64,000 bases of DNA from Laburnicola sp. R22_1 (taxonomy: Eukaryota > Ascomycota > Dothideomycetes > Pleosporales > Didymosphaeriaceae), in NCBI GenBank assembly GCA_014281115.1, contig JACONQ010000008.1, positions 1,550,001 to 1,614,000 on the forward strand, in the 5' to 3' direction. Shown here piece after piece: positions 24,490 through 34,664 of the stretch. A program made the translations under genes and the position numbers. The notes under the pieces were generated by a model. The model saw only the letters and a program-made list of their open reading frames with translations, was not told the origin of the DNA and searched no databases. Position 1 is the stretch's first letter; each line of letters begins with the position of its first letter.

Positions 24490-25607
24490 ATACTAGTGGC
24501 CTTAAAAGACTTAAGGATTATCTCTTCTTTAAAGGAGCTTATCCAGGCCTTCCAAAAGAGAGGGAAGAAGTCGCCTTTCTTGATTAGGACCAGGCCTTGG
24601 CTCTCTTGGAGGTAGGTCGTGAGCTTAGCTGAGTAGGCTAATAAGAGAGGCTTAAAGAGCACTATATTAAGTGGCTGAAGCATATGCGTCGAATAAGGGG
24701 GGAGTATAGCTAGGAGGATCCTATTCTAATCGCAGTAATTAATAAAATCCATAGTAACGTGAGATCTATAGCTATTAAGGATAAGTAGTTAGTAAGATTG
24801 TTGAGCTTTTGCCTTAGTGTAGCGATTAAACACCTGCTCAAGCCAGGCAAGGCCGATATTGTTGTTTGTCCAGCCTAAGGGTGAAGAGGAGACGTGTACG
24901 CTATACTTTCCTACCTTAATATCCTCAACCTAGCTTGATTATATGCCGCTGTTGGTAGACTAATAGATAAGGCCTAGTAGTAAGGCTAATCTATTAGCAC
25001 ACACACACGCTAGGAGGGTAATCTATTTATAAGAGCCATCTTAGAGAGATGCTGTAACCTCCTTATTCTCCCACATTTGTCTGCTAAACACTCGTTTTGA
25101 TTGGCCAACAATACCAATTAAGAAGCCTTTTTCATCCATATTGTACGTGTGACGAGGCTCGATATCGTATTCCTTAATTTTGTCACCTAGGAGATTGAAA
25201 TACAGACTGTATTTATCCCCTGAGTTGGCTTGGTGGCGATTGCTGTCCATACCAGCTGCCCATTGAGAGATGAGATAGATACTGTGTTGGTTAATAAAGC
25301 GCGTAACCTAGCTCTCGCTTACTAGCTCCTTGGCTATTATTAACGCGAAATTTCATATTATCTCTCTTATAGGTGGCAAGTGACGCGCTGTGAGCCTTTC
25401 TATGTATTTAACAAGCTCTACCTCTTCTTGTAGAGTGAGCTTTTGTTAGTTGGTAATCTTTGACGCGTGCGACTGTGTAACTGCGCGGTGCCGCCGCGAT
25501 AGAGTTCAGCGTCTAACGCCATGCTTGTTAGCTATTTTTGTATAATAAAGTTTATCGCTAGGATCTAGCGAGTCTATCTCTGCAAGCGCATCGTCAATCG
25601 GAGCCAT
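24490..25607 (-). pseudogene. Transposon B transposase, N-terminal part
   Basis: The reading starts at an intact ATG (25605-25607, MAPIDDALAEIDSLDPSDK) and is homologous to A throughout. It carries a helix-turn-helix, the segment HTYNMDEKGFLIGIVG (25120 region, first catalytic Asp-Glu intact), SPLGWTNNNIGLAWLEQVF near 24860, and LNSYRSHVT near 24770, where Asn again replaces the second catalytic Asp. YDAYASATxYSAL-type conservation is replaced by MLQPLNIVLF near 24680, with the third Asp changed to Asn. A 69-residue piece at 25041-25250 is open. About a dozen TAG/TAA codons interrupt it. It ends at the copia insertion, whose 5-bp target duplication is ATACT. Confidence 0.85.
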
Positions 25608-25654
25608 ATTGGTGGAGTTGTGTGGTGTGGAAGTTTGACTGTTTTCGGGCCGAG

Positions 25655-25722
25655 CGTGCATCACGCGAATCCGTGCATCACGCGAATCCGTGCATCACGC
25701 GAATCCGTGCATCACGCGCACG
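25655..25722 (-). repeat. 17-bp subterminal tandem repeat in B
   Basis: The unit CGTGCATCACGCGAATC begins at 25655, 25672, 25689 and 25706 (last unit incomplete). The other end of B (17941-17985) has fewer units. In many DNA transposons such subterminal repeats are transposase binding sites; that role is inferred here. Confidence 0.75.
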
Positions 25723-25727
25723 GACAC

Positions 25728-25746
25728 GTTACGCGCACAGGCACAG
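25728..25746 (-). repeat. Outer terminal inverted repeat, B side
   Basis: The 19 bp are inverted to 15827-15845 and followed by TA at 25747-25748. The sequence just inside (ACGTGTCCGTGCGCGTGATG in reverse complement) is the same as at 17941-17960, so it belongs to B. Confidence 0.85.
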
Positions 25747-25748
25747 TA

Positions 25749-26610
25749 TTAATAACTAGCAGCTAATAGGTTCCTTTAGCGCGTCCCTTTATATGCGCGT
25801 TAAAGTGTTTTAACTACGCGATACTAAGCTCGTTGTTTGTCCAGCCGTTCTTGCTAACAGCAATTACCCAATTGCCAGGAATTGACGCGTCTTCGTACCA
25901 GGTGGAGATGTAACGCTTGCCGGCGTAGATAATAAAGGGAGGGATTGCCTATTTAGTAGCGCAGATATCCTGGATCACTGTAATCTACTAGCGGTCGCCT
26001 AGCTGTATTAATTTGGGTTCCTAACGCCTCTCTAATGCTGTGACTACAAGCTAAGACCCTATAACCCCTATTAGGAAGCCTAATTTATTAAAATTGTAGG
26101 TGTCCTTATCTGTAATATCGTACTTAACTTTAATGCCCTCTACAAGCTTAAACCACGCGTTTATAACCTTAGGATCTTCCTATTATGCCTTCTAGTCGTT
26201 GTATAACTAAGACTAACGCGTTTTAACTTCACGTCTGCGCTTAATAAACCTATCTGTCTAGTTAATACTAATAGGTGGCTTTCCTCTCTATAAATGTAGT
26301 GAATCAGCCATTGTGCGGATTATAAGCTTTGTAGAAGGGAATCCACGCGTGTCCAGCTTAATTATACGATTAATAAGCGCCTGCTCCTTAAGGAGAGTAA
26401 AATTCTTTAATTTAGGTGAGTTATCGCGTCGTGCAGTCGTTCTGTTGTGTCTTTAATTAAGCGTTCTGCGATTAACGTTATACAGCCCTGCTACTGCTCG
26501 CTCTATAAGATTTGGGTCTTGTTTAATAGCTCTAATAGCAATAAGTAACCAAGCTTTATTAGATAGCTTAGAAGATATAATAGGTGGTTGTATTATAATG
26601 GTATTGTTGG
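25749..26610 (-). pseudogene. Transposon C transposase, N-terminal part
   Basis: The minus strand reads from about 26610 as a Fot1/pogo transposase. It has a helix-turn-helix region (AIRAIKQDPNLIERAVAGLY near 26530), a CENP-B-like DNA-binding segment (LDTRGFPSTKLIIRTMAD near 26330), and the start of the DDE core (DTYNFNKLGFLIGVIG near 26085, where Asn-Lys stands for the usual Asp-Glu). FIIYAGKRYISTWYEDASIP and NGWTNNEL follow. The frame stops at a TA dinucleotide (25747-25748), the insertion site of A+B. About ten Gln or Trp codons are now TAG/TAA. The start codon is not certain. Confidence 0.8.
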
Positions 26611-26624
26611 TGATAGTAGGGTCT

Positions 26625-26675
26625 TAGCAAAGGTAGCGCGCTTACTAGTGTGAGTTACTCGCTAGTAAACCACGT
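26625..26675 (-). repeat. Right terminal inverted repeat of C
   Basis: This is the partner of 14890-14940. A TA lies just outside at 26676-26677. The transposase reading begins just inside it. Confidence 0.85.
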
Positions 26676-26677
26676 TA

Positions 26678-27148
26678 TAGTAAAAGCTTATTTAACTATA
26701 TTAGCGTACTTATAAAAAGCCTAAATAATACTCTTCTATTCAGAGTTATCTTTAGACTTTAAAATAGCCCTAGTTACTAAATCTAGTGCTGTCTCTAAAA
26801 GTAGACCTTAAGAAAAGTAATATTAAGCATAAAGCTAATAGGTAGTAAGTAATTATTTTATTTCTAGGCTGTACTAGAGTAATAAATCTACTTTAAATTA
26901 TACTAAAAATGTGCTAAACTTCTTAGTAGCTTTAAGTTTAGCTTTATCTTAGTACGTAAGCTACTTAAAGCCTACTAGTAAAAATTTATTATTTAGCTAA
27001 TCTGCTTTAAGTGCAGTAACGTATTAATTATACTTAGGAGCCATATAAGAAATTGTATTAAGGTAGACCTTTCTTAGTAGTTTAATAATATTTTTCTTTT
27101 TTATAAGGCTAGGGGCAAAGCAACTAGTTATTTTAAGAGCAGCTATTA
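26678..27148 (-). pseudogene. Gypsy P gag, middle part
   Basis: The minus strand aligns with 54690-55135 of the second Gypsy (for example TAACTAGTTGCTTT in both), between the insertion sites of G1 and C. Stops are mostly former Gln codons. It continues at 14889 on the far side of C and at 28345 on the far side of G1. Confidence 0.75.
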
Positions 27149-28344
27149 GAAAGAGAAATATTGCAGACCTTTTAGTGTATAGTATAACACTATAAGGGAA
27201 AGCTATAGGTGTGCTAAAAATATATTAAAAAAGGTAAAGTAGCAAGATAGGTTAGGCTAAGTAGGGACTATTTGTTAGCACGTGCAAATTAGCCTCTTAT
27301 ACTAATAATAAGATAGTTAATTATAAGATATATTAGGTACTAAAGTTAATAATAATATAATACGCAGCTACTACCTATATAGTATTAAATACATAACTAG
27401 ATAAAGATTACCTATTTATACTATCTTTCTATCCTTATAAATATTTAATTACTAGTAAAGATCTTAAGGTTAGTTGCTATATCTATTCCTTGCTCTAAAA
27501 ACGCTATTGCCACTAGATATATAGTGTTGCGCCCCTATTTAGAAGACATAAATAATAATAACGTCGCTAGGTATAATAGCTAGACACTACTTAATATTAA
27601 AACTATATAGTCTATACTAAAAACCTATAAATAGCTACTATAGAATTAAATTACTATATTAAGGAGAATATAAATCTTAGTAAGTAAAAGTCTAGAATTA
27701 GTAAAATATGCCTTATAATATAGATTGTCTTATACTAGTTTAAATATAAGGTGCTTATAAGTATTAAGAATAAGAACTAGAAGAATATTAATATTTTTAT
27801 ATAGTAAGAGTTTAGGTTAGTAGCTCTATACTACTACGTAGCTTATAGTAATTACTACCTAAAGTTAGATCTCTAATTAATAGCTACTTACTTTAAAGAT
27901 AGTAATTATACAAAATAGATATTAAAGGTATAAAAGATATATAAATACGTAATTATAGTATAGAATATTTATTGGTAATAAATAAAGTAAGGCTAGTAAA
28001 GTATTAGAGTGCTATTTAGTATTAGGAGTAGAAAGTGCACGCGTAATTTATTATATATTATATTAATAGTAGTAGTAGTAGAGTGTATATATGTGTGTAT
28101 AGTAGGTTATCTATTATCTAGTAATATAGCAGACGGACAAGTAAATTAGGGTGTTATTATTATAGGATTAGATATCTTAGAAGCTAGGAAAGACGTTAGA
28201 AAACCTTTAATACGCTCTAGACTTAGCGCGCATATAATATTATATAGGTGCTAGTAACATAATAAAAAAACGCAGTAATTAAACGTAGTAGGGCTATTTA
28301 AAAACTAATAAGTAGAGGCAGTTTATACTTCTGCCTAGGAGGAA
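27149..28344. mobile_element. Unclassified element G, copy 1
   Basis: It is flanked by a 12-13 bp target duplication with one or two transitions (AGAGCAGCTATTA at 27136-27148, AGAGTAGCTATA at 28345-28356). The ends are fixed in all copies: the left starts GAAAGAGAAATAT with a CAGTATAACACTATAA-type motif, and the right ends CTGCCTAGGAGG. At 1196 bp it is the cleanest uninterrupted copy. Reading stops as Gln gives a long translatable frame in the second half (for example IATYFKDSNYTKQILKVQ near 27880), without a domain I recognise. I see no terminal inverted repeat, no LTR and no poly-A at the right end. Confidence 0.7.
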
Positions 28345-28625
28345 AGAGTAGCTATAGGCTGCTTTCTATACTTAATAGATAATAGATTGCTAGTAGGGTT
28401 AAGTAGAAGAATTCCATAATAAATATTATATAAACTATTATTATTAGGGTTTGTGTAAACATTCCCTACTATATTATTTAATATAAAGTTATATTAAGAG
28501 GACTTAGGAAATACTCTAGAGGCTAAAAGTGTTTTCTAAATAAAAGGACGGCAGCTTACTATAGTATAGGTAATAGTAGAATTAAGTAAAGTAGAATTAT
28601 AAAAAGGGTGTAGTAAATAGACATA
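28345..28625 (-). pseudogene. Gypsy P gag, N-terminal part
   Basis: The minus strand from about 28590 matches 54440-54645 of the second Gypsy (gag start region with PLAPKAFPESFQY-like reading there). It is cut at 28345 by G1. The reading resumes at 27148. Confidence 0.65.
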
Positions 28626-28905
28626 GAGTAATAAATTTTATATAGCATATAAGCTAGCGTATAATCTAAGCTAAGAAAAATTAGGTAAAAGATAAAATAT
28701 ATAAAACTATAGCTTTTGTGTTACCTCTATAGCCTAACTCTAATTTTCCTAGCTCTATACCTTGGACCTTTACTATAATAGCGCTAGAAAGTAGTTATTA
28801 GATAAGTTAGCTCTATAGGCTATAGCGCAGTAGTTACTATTTTTTAATTATTAATTATTAATAGGTGTTCATTGTTTAGGAACTTTCTACCTAACTAGGT
28901 AAATA
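28626..28905 (-). repeat. Gypsy P leader segment
   Basis: About 250 bp match 54125-54400 on the plus strand just before the gag of the second Gypsy. It lies between gag and the tandem repeat in both elements, so it is leader sequence. G2 inserted at its outer edge. Confidence 0.6.
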
Positions 28906-29070
28906 TTAGAAAGAAAAATATCACAGACCTTTTAGTGTACAGTATAACACTATAAGTAAAAGCTATAGGTGTGCTAAAAACGTATTAAAAAAAGGTAAAG
29001 TAGTAAGATAGGTTAGGCTAGGTAGAGACTATTTATTAGCACGTGCAAATTGGTCCTTTATACTAATAAT

Positions 29071-29176
29071 ATTAAACATCTTAAAACGCTTTTCTGTATT
29101 AACAATAGCAGGAGGGATAACTGCTATTATTATAATATTTTTATTAGAAACCACTTAGTCGCAAAAAAAAACCCAT
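29071..29176 (+). mobile_element. 5'-truncated E repeat in G2
   Basis: This is the last 106 bp of family E, ending in TCGC, nine A and CCCAT. The target duplication is 9 bp with one transition (ACTAATAAT at 29062-29070, ATTAATAAT at 29177-29185). G1 lacks it at the matching place. Confidence 0.7.
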
Positions 29177-29778
29177 ATTAATAATAAGATAGTTAATTAT
29201 AAGATATACTAGATACTAAAGTTAATAATAATATAATGCGTAGCTACTATTTACGTAGTATAAAATACGTAACTAGACAAAGATTGTCTATTTATACTAC
29301 CTTTCTATTCTTATAAATATTTAATTACTAGTTAAGATCTTAAGGTTAGTTACTATATCTATCCCTTGCTCTAAAAATACTATTATTACTAGACGTATAG
29401 TGTTGCGCCCCTACCTAGAAGACGCAAATAATAATAACACAGCTAGGTATAATAGCTAGATGCCGCTTAATATTAAAAACTATATAGTCTATACTAAGGA
29501 TCTATAGATAGCTGCTATAGAATTAGATTACTATATTAAGAAGAATATAGATCTTAGTAAGTAGAAGTCTAGAATTAGTAGGATAAGTCTTATAATATAA
29601 ATTACCCTATACAGGTTTAGATATAAGGTACTTGCAATTATTAAAGATAAGAACTAGAAGAATATAGATATTTTTATATAATAAAAGTCTAGATTAGTAG
29701 CTATAGACTACTATATAGCTTATAGTAATTACTACTTAAAATTAGATCTTTAAGTAATAGCTACTTACGTTAAAGATA

Positions 29779-31649
29779 ACATACTTTACACTCGAGTTAA
29801 TTATTCTATCGAGTCGATTACTTTGCCAAGACCCTACTAAAACGTACTATTAGCAATAGTATAACGCGATGCCTTAACCACATAATAAACTACTAGCGTT
29901 AAAAGAAGCGCGTATATAGCTTGCAATCCAGGCTATTAAATAAGATGCGACACTCTCTTAGCGATGCGCTATAGCCCTCTATAACGTCTCTTAAAGTACA
30001 CTTAGTAACTAACGCGCTAGAAAGATATTTAGACGCGACTGCGCACCTAACAAAATAAGACTTACTATAAGAGAGGAGTAGGTAATTGTGCAGTATATAC
30101 TTAACCTAGACGCGTAAGGATTTCCGCCCTGGCTTGATGCCATAAAAGATATGGCCAATTCTTTACTGGCTATACGCTACTATAAGCTAGTTGGCTAGAG
30201 GTGGCCTTATAACTTTGTTAAGTGCTAGCTAAAGCTTTAAGTTAAGTTTAATTAAAAGTACGACTATAAGAGAGCCCTTTAGGAGGATCCTAAGGTAATA
30301 CAAGGCTGGTTCTGGCTTGTGAAGAATGTAAAGGCCAAGTATAGTATCCTGGATAAGAACACCTACAATTTTAATAAGTCTGGCTTTATAATAGGCATAA
30401 TATTAACTAGAGTAGTAGTTATAGGCTCTAAGCATTAAGGATGGCCAAAGCAGGTGCAATAGGGCAATAGGAAGTGGACAATAGTCATCTAAAATATTAA
30501 CGCAATAGGGTAGTGGATCTCACCCTTTATTATCTTTAGGGGCAAGTACTACCTCTCCGCCTAGTATAATGAGAAGAATCTATCTTATAATTAGGTTATT
30601 GCAATCTCTAAGAATAGCTAAATAACAAATAAGCTTAGTCTGCAATAGCTAAAGCACTTTAATAAGCATACAAAGAGGCATACTACTAGTAGAGCACGTT
30701 TACTTATTATTAATGGCCACAAAAGTTACAACTCGCTTAAATTTCAAGATTACTATAAAAAGAGTAATATTATTACTCTCTATATGCCTCCACATTTATT
30801 GCACCTCTTATAGCCACTTAACGTGAGTTATTTTACGCTATTAAAGAAGACGTATAGACGCTAAGCTAAGAATCTAATGCGTAACCACATTACGTACATC
30901 ACTAAAATCGAGTTTCTACCTTGCTTAATTGCTGCTTTTAAGGCTTTAATTACTAAAAGTAATATTAAAGAAGGCTTTTAAGGTGCTGGCCTGGTGCCCC
31001 ACAATCTAGAAGTTGTAATATCACAGCTTAACGTCCGCCTGTGTACGCCTCCACTTTATACTATTCGCAATAGTATATAGAAGTTACAAACTTCGCGAAA
31101 TAGTATAGAACTTAGGTCGCAATTAACGCTAGTTAAGTAGAGGATTTAAAGGCATATAGATAGTTCTCTAAATTATATAGTTAAGGCGGTGAAAAAGCTA
31201 ATTAAAGGCGCTAAGCTAATAGGGCATTCTTTAGTGTTAATAACCAAACGCAACACTAAACTTTAAGCTGCTAATAAGGCCGCTACGCGACGTAAATTGC
31301 ATAAAAGAAAGCGAGTATAGCGTAAAGAAGTCCTTATAGCTAAAGAGGGCCAGCGGCTAGCCACTCTAAAGGAGTTTAGGGCGCGCAGTAATGGGCAAAA
31401 GGCAAAGAAGAGGGTGCGCGCTAATAAAGGCGAGTCTGCTCAATAGCGTTGTAGACGCTGCGGCAAGCCTAGGCATAACAAAACAACCTATAGGCAGCCT
31501 CTAGAAGTAGATTCTAAATAGATTAGCCTATTTAGACTATTAAAAATAGTTTGTGTTAACTCTATACTATTGTGAATAGTATAGAACTTAGTGGGGTCTT
31601 GGCAAAGTAATCGACTCGATAAAATAATCGACTCGAGTGCAAAGTACGT
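29779..31649 (+). mobile_element. Fot1-like DNA transposon M in G2
   Basis: The ends are inverted repeats of about 55-60 bp (GAGTCGATTACTTTGCCAAG at the inner part on both sides), flanked by TA (29777-29778 and 31650-31651). The element is 1871 bp. The other G copies are uninterrupted here, which confirms the insertion. One degraded transposase gene fills it on the plus strand. Confidence 0.85.
29869..31521 (+). pseudogene. Transposon M transposase
   Basis: From ATG at 29869-29871 one frame of 550 codons runs to TAG at 31519-31521 with no indels, broken by roughly thirty stops of RIP type. Visible parts are a helix-turn-helix region, NLDAxGFPPWLDAIKDMAN (with a stop at x), the core block NTYNFNKSGFIIGII, ISPFIIFRGKYYLSA, then LLIINGHKSYNSLKF (second catalytic Asp now Asn), MPPHLLHLL, and PLNVSYF (third Asp now Asn). 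A C-terminal knuckle reads CRRCGKPRHNKTTY, where the last Cys has become Tyr. It belongs to the same Fot1-type family as C and N and is not functional. Confidence 0.85.
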
Positions 31650-31840
31650 TAGTAGTTATATTAAGTAGATACTAAAGGCATAGAGGATATACAAATACGT
31701 AATTATATTATAGGATATTTATAGGTAATAGATAAAGTAAGGATAGTAAAGTATTAGGGTACTATTTAGTCTTAGAAGTAGAAAGCACGCGCGTAATTTA
31801 TTTTATATTATAGTAGTAGTAATAGAGTATATATGCGTAT

Positions 31841-32993
31841 GGTTTGTTTTTTTACGACTAAGGGGTTTCTAATAAAAATATTATAATAATAGTAGATATT
31901 TCTTCTACTATTATATATATAAAAAAGCGTTTTAAGATGTTAATAAAAAGGGTTAGCGCGTTATAAGCAAGCTTAGTAGGCTTAGTGCACCTACTTTAAC
32001 TAAAAAAAAATCTATATATAAAACTATACATAAGGCTATATCGCTATACTATAGTTTAGAGTAGAAAAAGTATAAGATAGCACTAGCGCCGCAACTAGTA
32101 TAACACTATAACTATCTTTCTCTACTATTATCTCTAAAGATTACTAAAAGTAATAGCTATTATATTAGTAGGTTTATGCTATTATAAAATATATACTAGA
32201 TAAGAGCTTATATACTATAAGTATACTAACGCTCTATTTCTATATTAAAGTTAATTTTAAATAGACTTTCACTGCTATTACTCTATTTCTTACTATTCTC
32301 CTAAGCCCTAATGCTAAAATTACAGTTAATACCGCCTAAAAGTACACTTTAATCTATTTATTTAAAGATACTAGATTTACACTAGAGTACCGCTCTATCT
32401 AAAAGATTATTAATAGAAAGTAGAAGGTATACTATACTCTATATAAGGCAGTCCTAGTATACTAATTAGGCTAATAATAGATTAGTAACTATAGGCGCTA
32501 TAATAGACGCGTAGGATTGCTATTGCAGTTCCTTATATTGCTACTAGTTAGAAAGGTAGTAATAACCTTAGAGAAGGGTAATAAGGGGAAAGAGAAAAAG
32601 ATATTTATTAATAAGTTACTAGGGGAGAAGAGTATTACGTAAATGCATTAGATTCTTATAATTATAATATTAGATAGTAAGCTAGTAAGCGTATTATATA
32701 AGTATACTGCGTAGCGGCGCGCAAATATAGCGCAATTACTAATAATAGTAATAATAAAGCTTAGTTTTTTATGCACGCTTTAATTAACTTTTAATAGACG
32801 TTAAAGCGCTTATAAATAGTAGAGCGAGTGCGTAGTTTATAAACTATTATAAACTATTATCGCGTTAGTAGAGACTTAATAGACTATATTTTTAGGTGCT
32901 AGACTAGAGTGGCCTTTCCATCCTAACCTACGCAGGCTCAAATAAAAAAAATATGGTTAAAAAGAATAATTAACACTAAATAAACAATATTAC
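31841..32993 (-). mobile_element. Interspersed repeat family E, near-full-length copy E2
   Basis: This minus-strand copy of E1 is 1153 bp, with a 13-bp target duplication: TATATATGCGTAT at 31828-31840 and TATATATACGTAT at 32994-33006 (one G/A difference). The A-tail appears as a T run at 31845-31852. It lacks the 88-bp insertion of E1. The coding-like middle part is RIP-degraded and unrecognised. Confidence 0.75.
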
Positions 32994-33269
32994 TATATAT
33001 ACGTATATATAGTGGGTTGTCTATTATTTAGTAATATAGTAGGTAGACGAGTAAGTTAGGGTGTTATTATTATAGAGTTAGTTATCTTAAAAGCTAGGGA
33101 AGATATTAGAAAAACTTTAATACGCTTTAGGCTTAGCGCGTATATAATATTATATAGGCGCTAGTAACGCAATAAAAAAACGCAGTTATTAAACATAGTA
33201 AGGCTACTTAAAAACTAATAAGTGGAGATAGTTAATACTCCTGCCTAGAAGGGAACTAGGTAAGTAACC

Positions 33270-33560
33270 TTTCTAAGTAGGCCTTAGTATAGTATAATTA
33301 TACTATTTAGCACTAAAGTAACTAATAAACTTCTAGCCTAACCTAGTAAGTAATAGCCTAACCTACTTTAGCATAGTGTAATAATACTAACTAGTACTAA
33401 AGTAACTAATAAACTTCTAGTCTAATCTAGTAAGTAATAGCCTAACATACCTTAGCGTAGTATAATAATACTACCTAGCACTAAAGTAACTAATATACTT
33501 CTAGCCTAACCTAGTAAGCTAAAACTTCTACTAATTTAACTGCCTATAAGTAGTGTTTTA
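33270..33560 (-). repeat. 84-bp tandem repeat in the Gypsy P leader
   Basis: Three units start at 33311, 33395 and 33479 (CACTAAAGTAACTAATA motif), each 84 bp long, with partial units on either side. It lies between the LTR and the gag leader. The second Gypsy has a related repeat with a 118-bp unit at the same place (53701-54112). Confidence 0.8.
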
Positions 33561-33561
33561 A

Positions 33562-33896
33562 GAAAGGAGTAGATATTATATTACTATCTATAGCTAAAGA
33601 AATTTAATCTTAGTATAATATAAGGGTAGTATATATCCTTATAGGGCAAATCTCTTAGAAATAGCTAGTATAGTTAAAAAAGATAACTAAATTAAAACTA
33701 TATTAAGATAGGGGATAAGGAAGGGACCTAGGGGCCCCTTATTTATATAGTAGGCAGTATAGAGTATAGGCCTACACTAACTATACACTACTACTAACTA
33801 GCAAAGGCGCCTTTTATAAAATAAAAGGCGCTATTAGGGTGTAAAAGGAAAGGTAATAGTAAATAACTAGTAGGGAGGCAGGCACGAACTGTTACA
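33562..33896 (-). repeat. LTR of family L (5' LTR of Gypsy P)
   Basis: On the minus strand it starts TGTAACAGTTCGTGCCTGCC (33896 downward) and runs about 335 bp, with a TATATAAATAAGG promoter-like box near 33750. It matches 53040-53640 (interrupted by LTR K4) and, in part, 60958-61100. Its outer end borders the single-copy gene region. Confidence 0.7.
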
Positions 33897-34664
33897 ACGA
33901 TAATATTAAAATCAGGGATATCTATTACCTCGCTCCTATTGTGGGAGTTTGAAGCATCATGTTCTTCCTCAGACGTGGCGACCAGCAGGTTAGTTGGTGA
34001 GCCTCAGTCTAGACCATGCGTTCCCGATGCGATTTTTCAAGAGCTCGACATCAGCACAGGATACTACGTTTGAGTGGCAGAACGGCAAGTTCTGACTACC
34101 TTACTCAAGGCGGCCAGCTCAGTATGATCGTGTTCGATTTTTCATCAATGACATCCACCACAGAGGGGAGTTTCCGTGATTTTAGCCCCAGCATTAATGG
34201 AAATGGGAATCGGAATTTCTAATCTGGAATTTTGACAGCTTGGCGCACGTATTTTACTCTCCAAATAGCCTGCAGCGATTCCTTATTCGCTTGCGAAAGG
34301 CCGTGATGAGATTGGTGCAAACATGATTCCGAGCTAGTCTTCTTCGAGCTAGTAGCCCGCCGTCGGAGAAATGCAGACGGATGAGATGTCGTTCGTCTCC
34401 GTCGCCCTCCCCATCAAAATAGAATAGACATCTTTCCACAATTCTTCCCCCCGCAATTCTGGGCGCGTCGGTCGCTACTCGCCCGACATGCATGATAATG
34501 GTCGTCGTTTGCGTAATTTTCCCGATAGTGGGCGGCTAGGATAACCCCCACCAATTTGATCTCTCCACCCTTCTTGGAACCCCGGTTCATTAAAGAGGCC
34601 GGGGACGATAAAATGGCGCTCGCAGCTCTTCAACTTGCGTCTCGACTCTCGTGTGATTGTGAAG
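33897..34664 (+). promoter_or_regulatory. Upstream region of the beta-galactosidase gene
   Basis: About 770 bp of balanced composition separate the Gypsy LTR from the start codon. Candidate sites are a CCAAT at 34551-34555, two matches to the carbon-repressor CreA consensus on the reverse strand (34546-34551 CCCCAC, 34580-34585 CCCCGG) and a GGCTAG at 34534-34539 that resembles XlnR sites. All are short motifs that occur by chance, so control by carbon source is a guess. No other gene is supported here; short open frames on both strands look random. Confidence 0.4.

Larger units (their letters stand above)
15827..25746. mobile_element. Fused tail-to-tail pair of pogo-like transposons (A+B) inserted as one unit
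   Basis: The outer ends are a perfect 19-bp inverted repeat, CTGTGCCTGTGCGCGTAAC at 15827-15845 and 25728-25746, flanked by TA at 15825-15826 and 25747-25748. A (plus strand) and B (minus strand) meet at 17940/17941. There the inner end of A stops about 15 bp short of its terminus and the inner end of B lacks its first 17 bp or so. Without the copia insertion the unit is 4276 bp, or two elements of about 2.1 kb. Because the frame of C resumes across a single TA, the pair looks like one insertion event, or an insertion followed by a deletion of abutting ends. Confidence 0.8.
14890..26675 (-). mobile_element. Fot1-like DNA transposon C, interrupted by A+B
   Basis: Terminal inverted repeats of 51 bp lie at 14890-14940 and 26625-26675 (outer end ACGTGGTTTACTAGCGAGT), differing at only a few C/T or G/A positions. 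The element is flanked by TA on both sides (14888-14889 and 26676-26677). The interrupted gag of the host Gypsy continues on either side, matching 55130-55150 of the second Gypsy across the gap. Without the A+B insertion, C is 1864 bp, the normal size of a Fot1-type element. Its one gene runs on the minus strand and is split at a TA by A+B. Confidence 0.85.
28906..33253. mobile_element. Unclassified element G, copy 2 (carries three further insertions)
   Basis: The target duplication is 13 bp: AACTAGGTAAATA at 28893-28905 and AACTAGGTAAGTA at 33254-33266. The body aligns with G1 in segments once three insertions are removed: an E fragment (29071-29176), the Fot1-like element M (29779-31649) and E2 (31841-32993). 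Without these it is about 1.22 kb. Confidence 0.7.
13165..33896 (-). mobile_element. Old Gypsy LTR retrotransposon P, expanded by nested insertions
   Basis: On the minus strand the order is 5' LTR (33896-33562), a tandem-repeat leader (33560-33270), the rest of the leader (28905-28626), gag and protease. The gag reading is split at three places: by G2 at 28906-33253 in the leader, by G1 at 27149-28344, and by transposon C at 14890-26675. Taking out these insertions restores an order matching the second Gypsy at 53.0-56.1 kb step by step. Reverse transcriptase, integrase and 3' LTR are not seen beyond 13165, where repeat J begins. RIP-type stops are frequent throughout, so the element is dead. 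Confidence 0.75.

Noticed and set aside
27149..28344. Terminal inverted repeats or LTRs in element G
   Set aside because: The two ends are unrelated in both orientations, so a simple DNA-transposon or LTR class is not supported.
33254..33570. CRISPR-like array from the regular 84-bp repeats
   Set aside because: The repeats are long, contiguous and without unique spacers, and the DNA is eukaryotic; it is a minisatellite in a Gypsy leader.
34635..34664. Upstream start for the beta-galactosidase
   Set aside because: The codon is TTG, and the ten extra residues would precede the signal peptide; the ATG at 34665 gives a normal secretory start.
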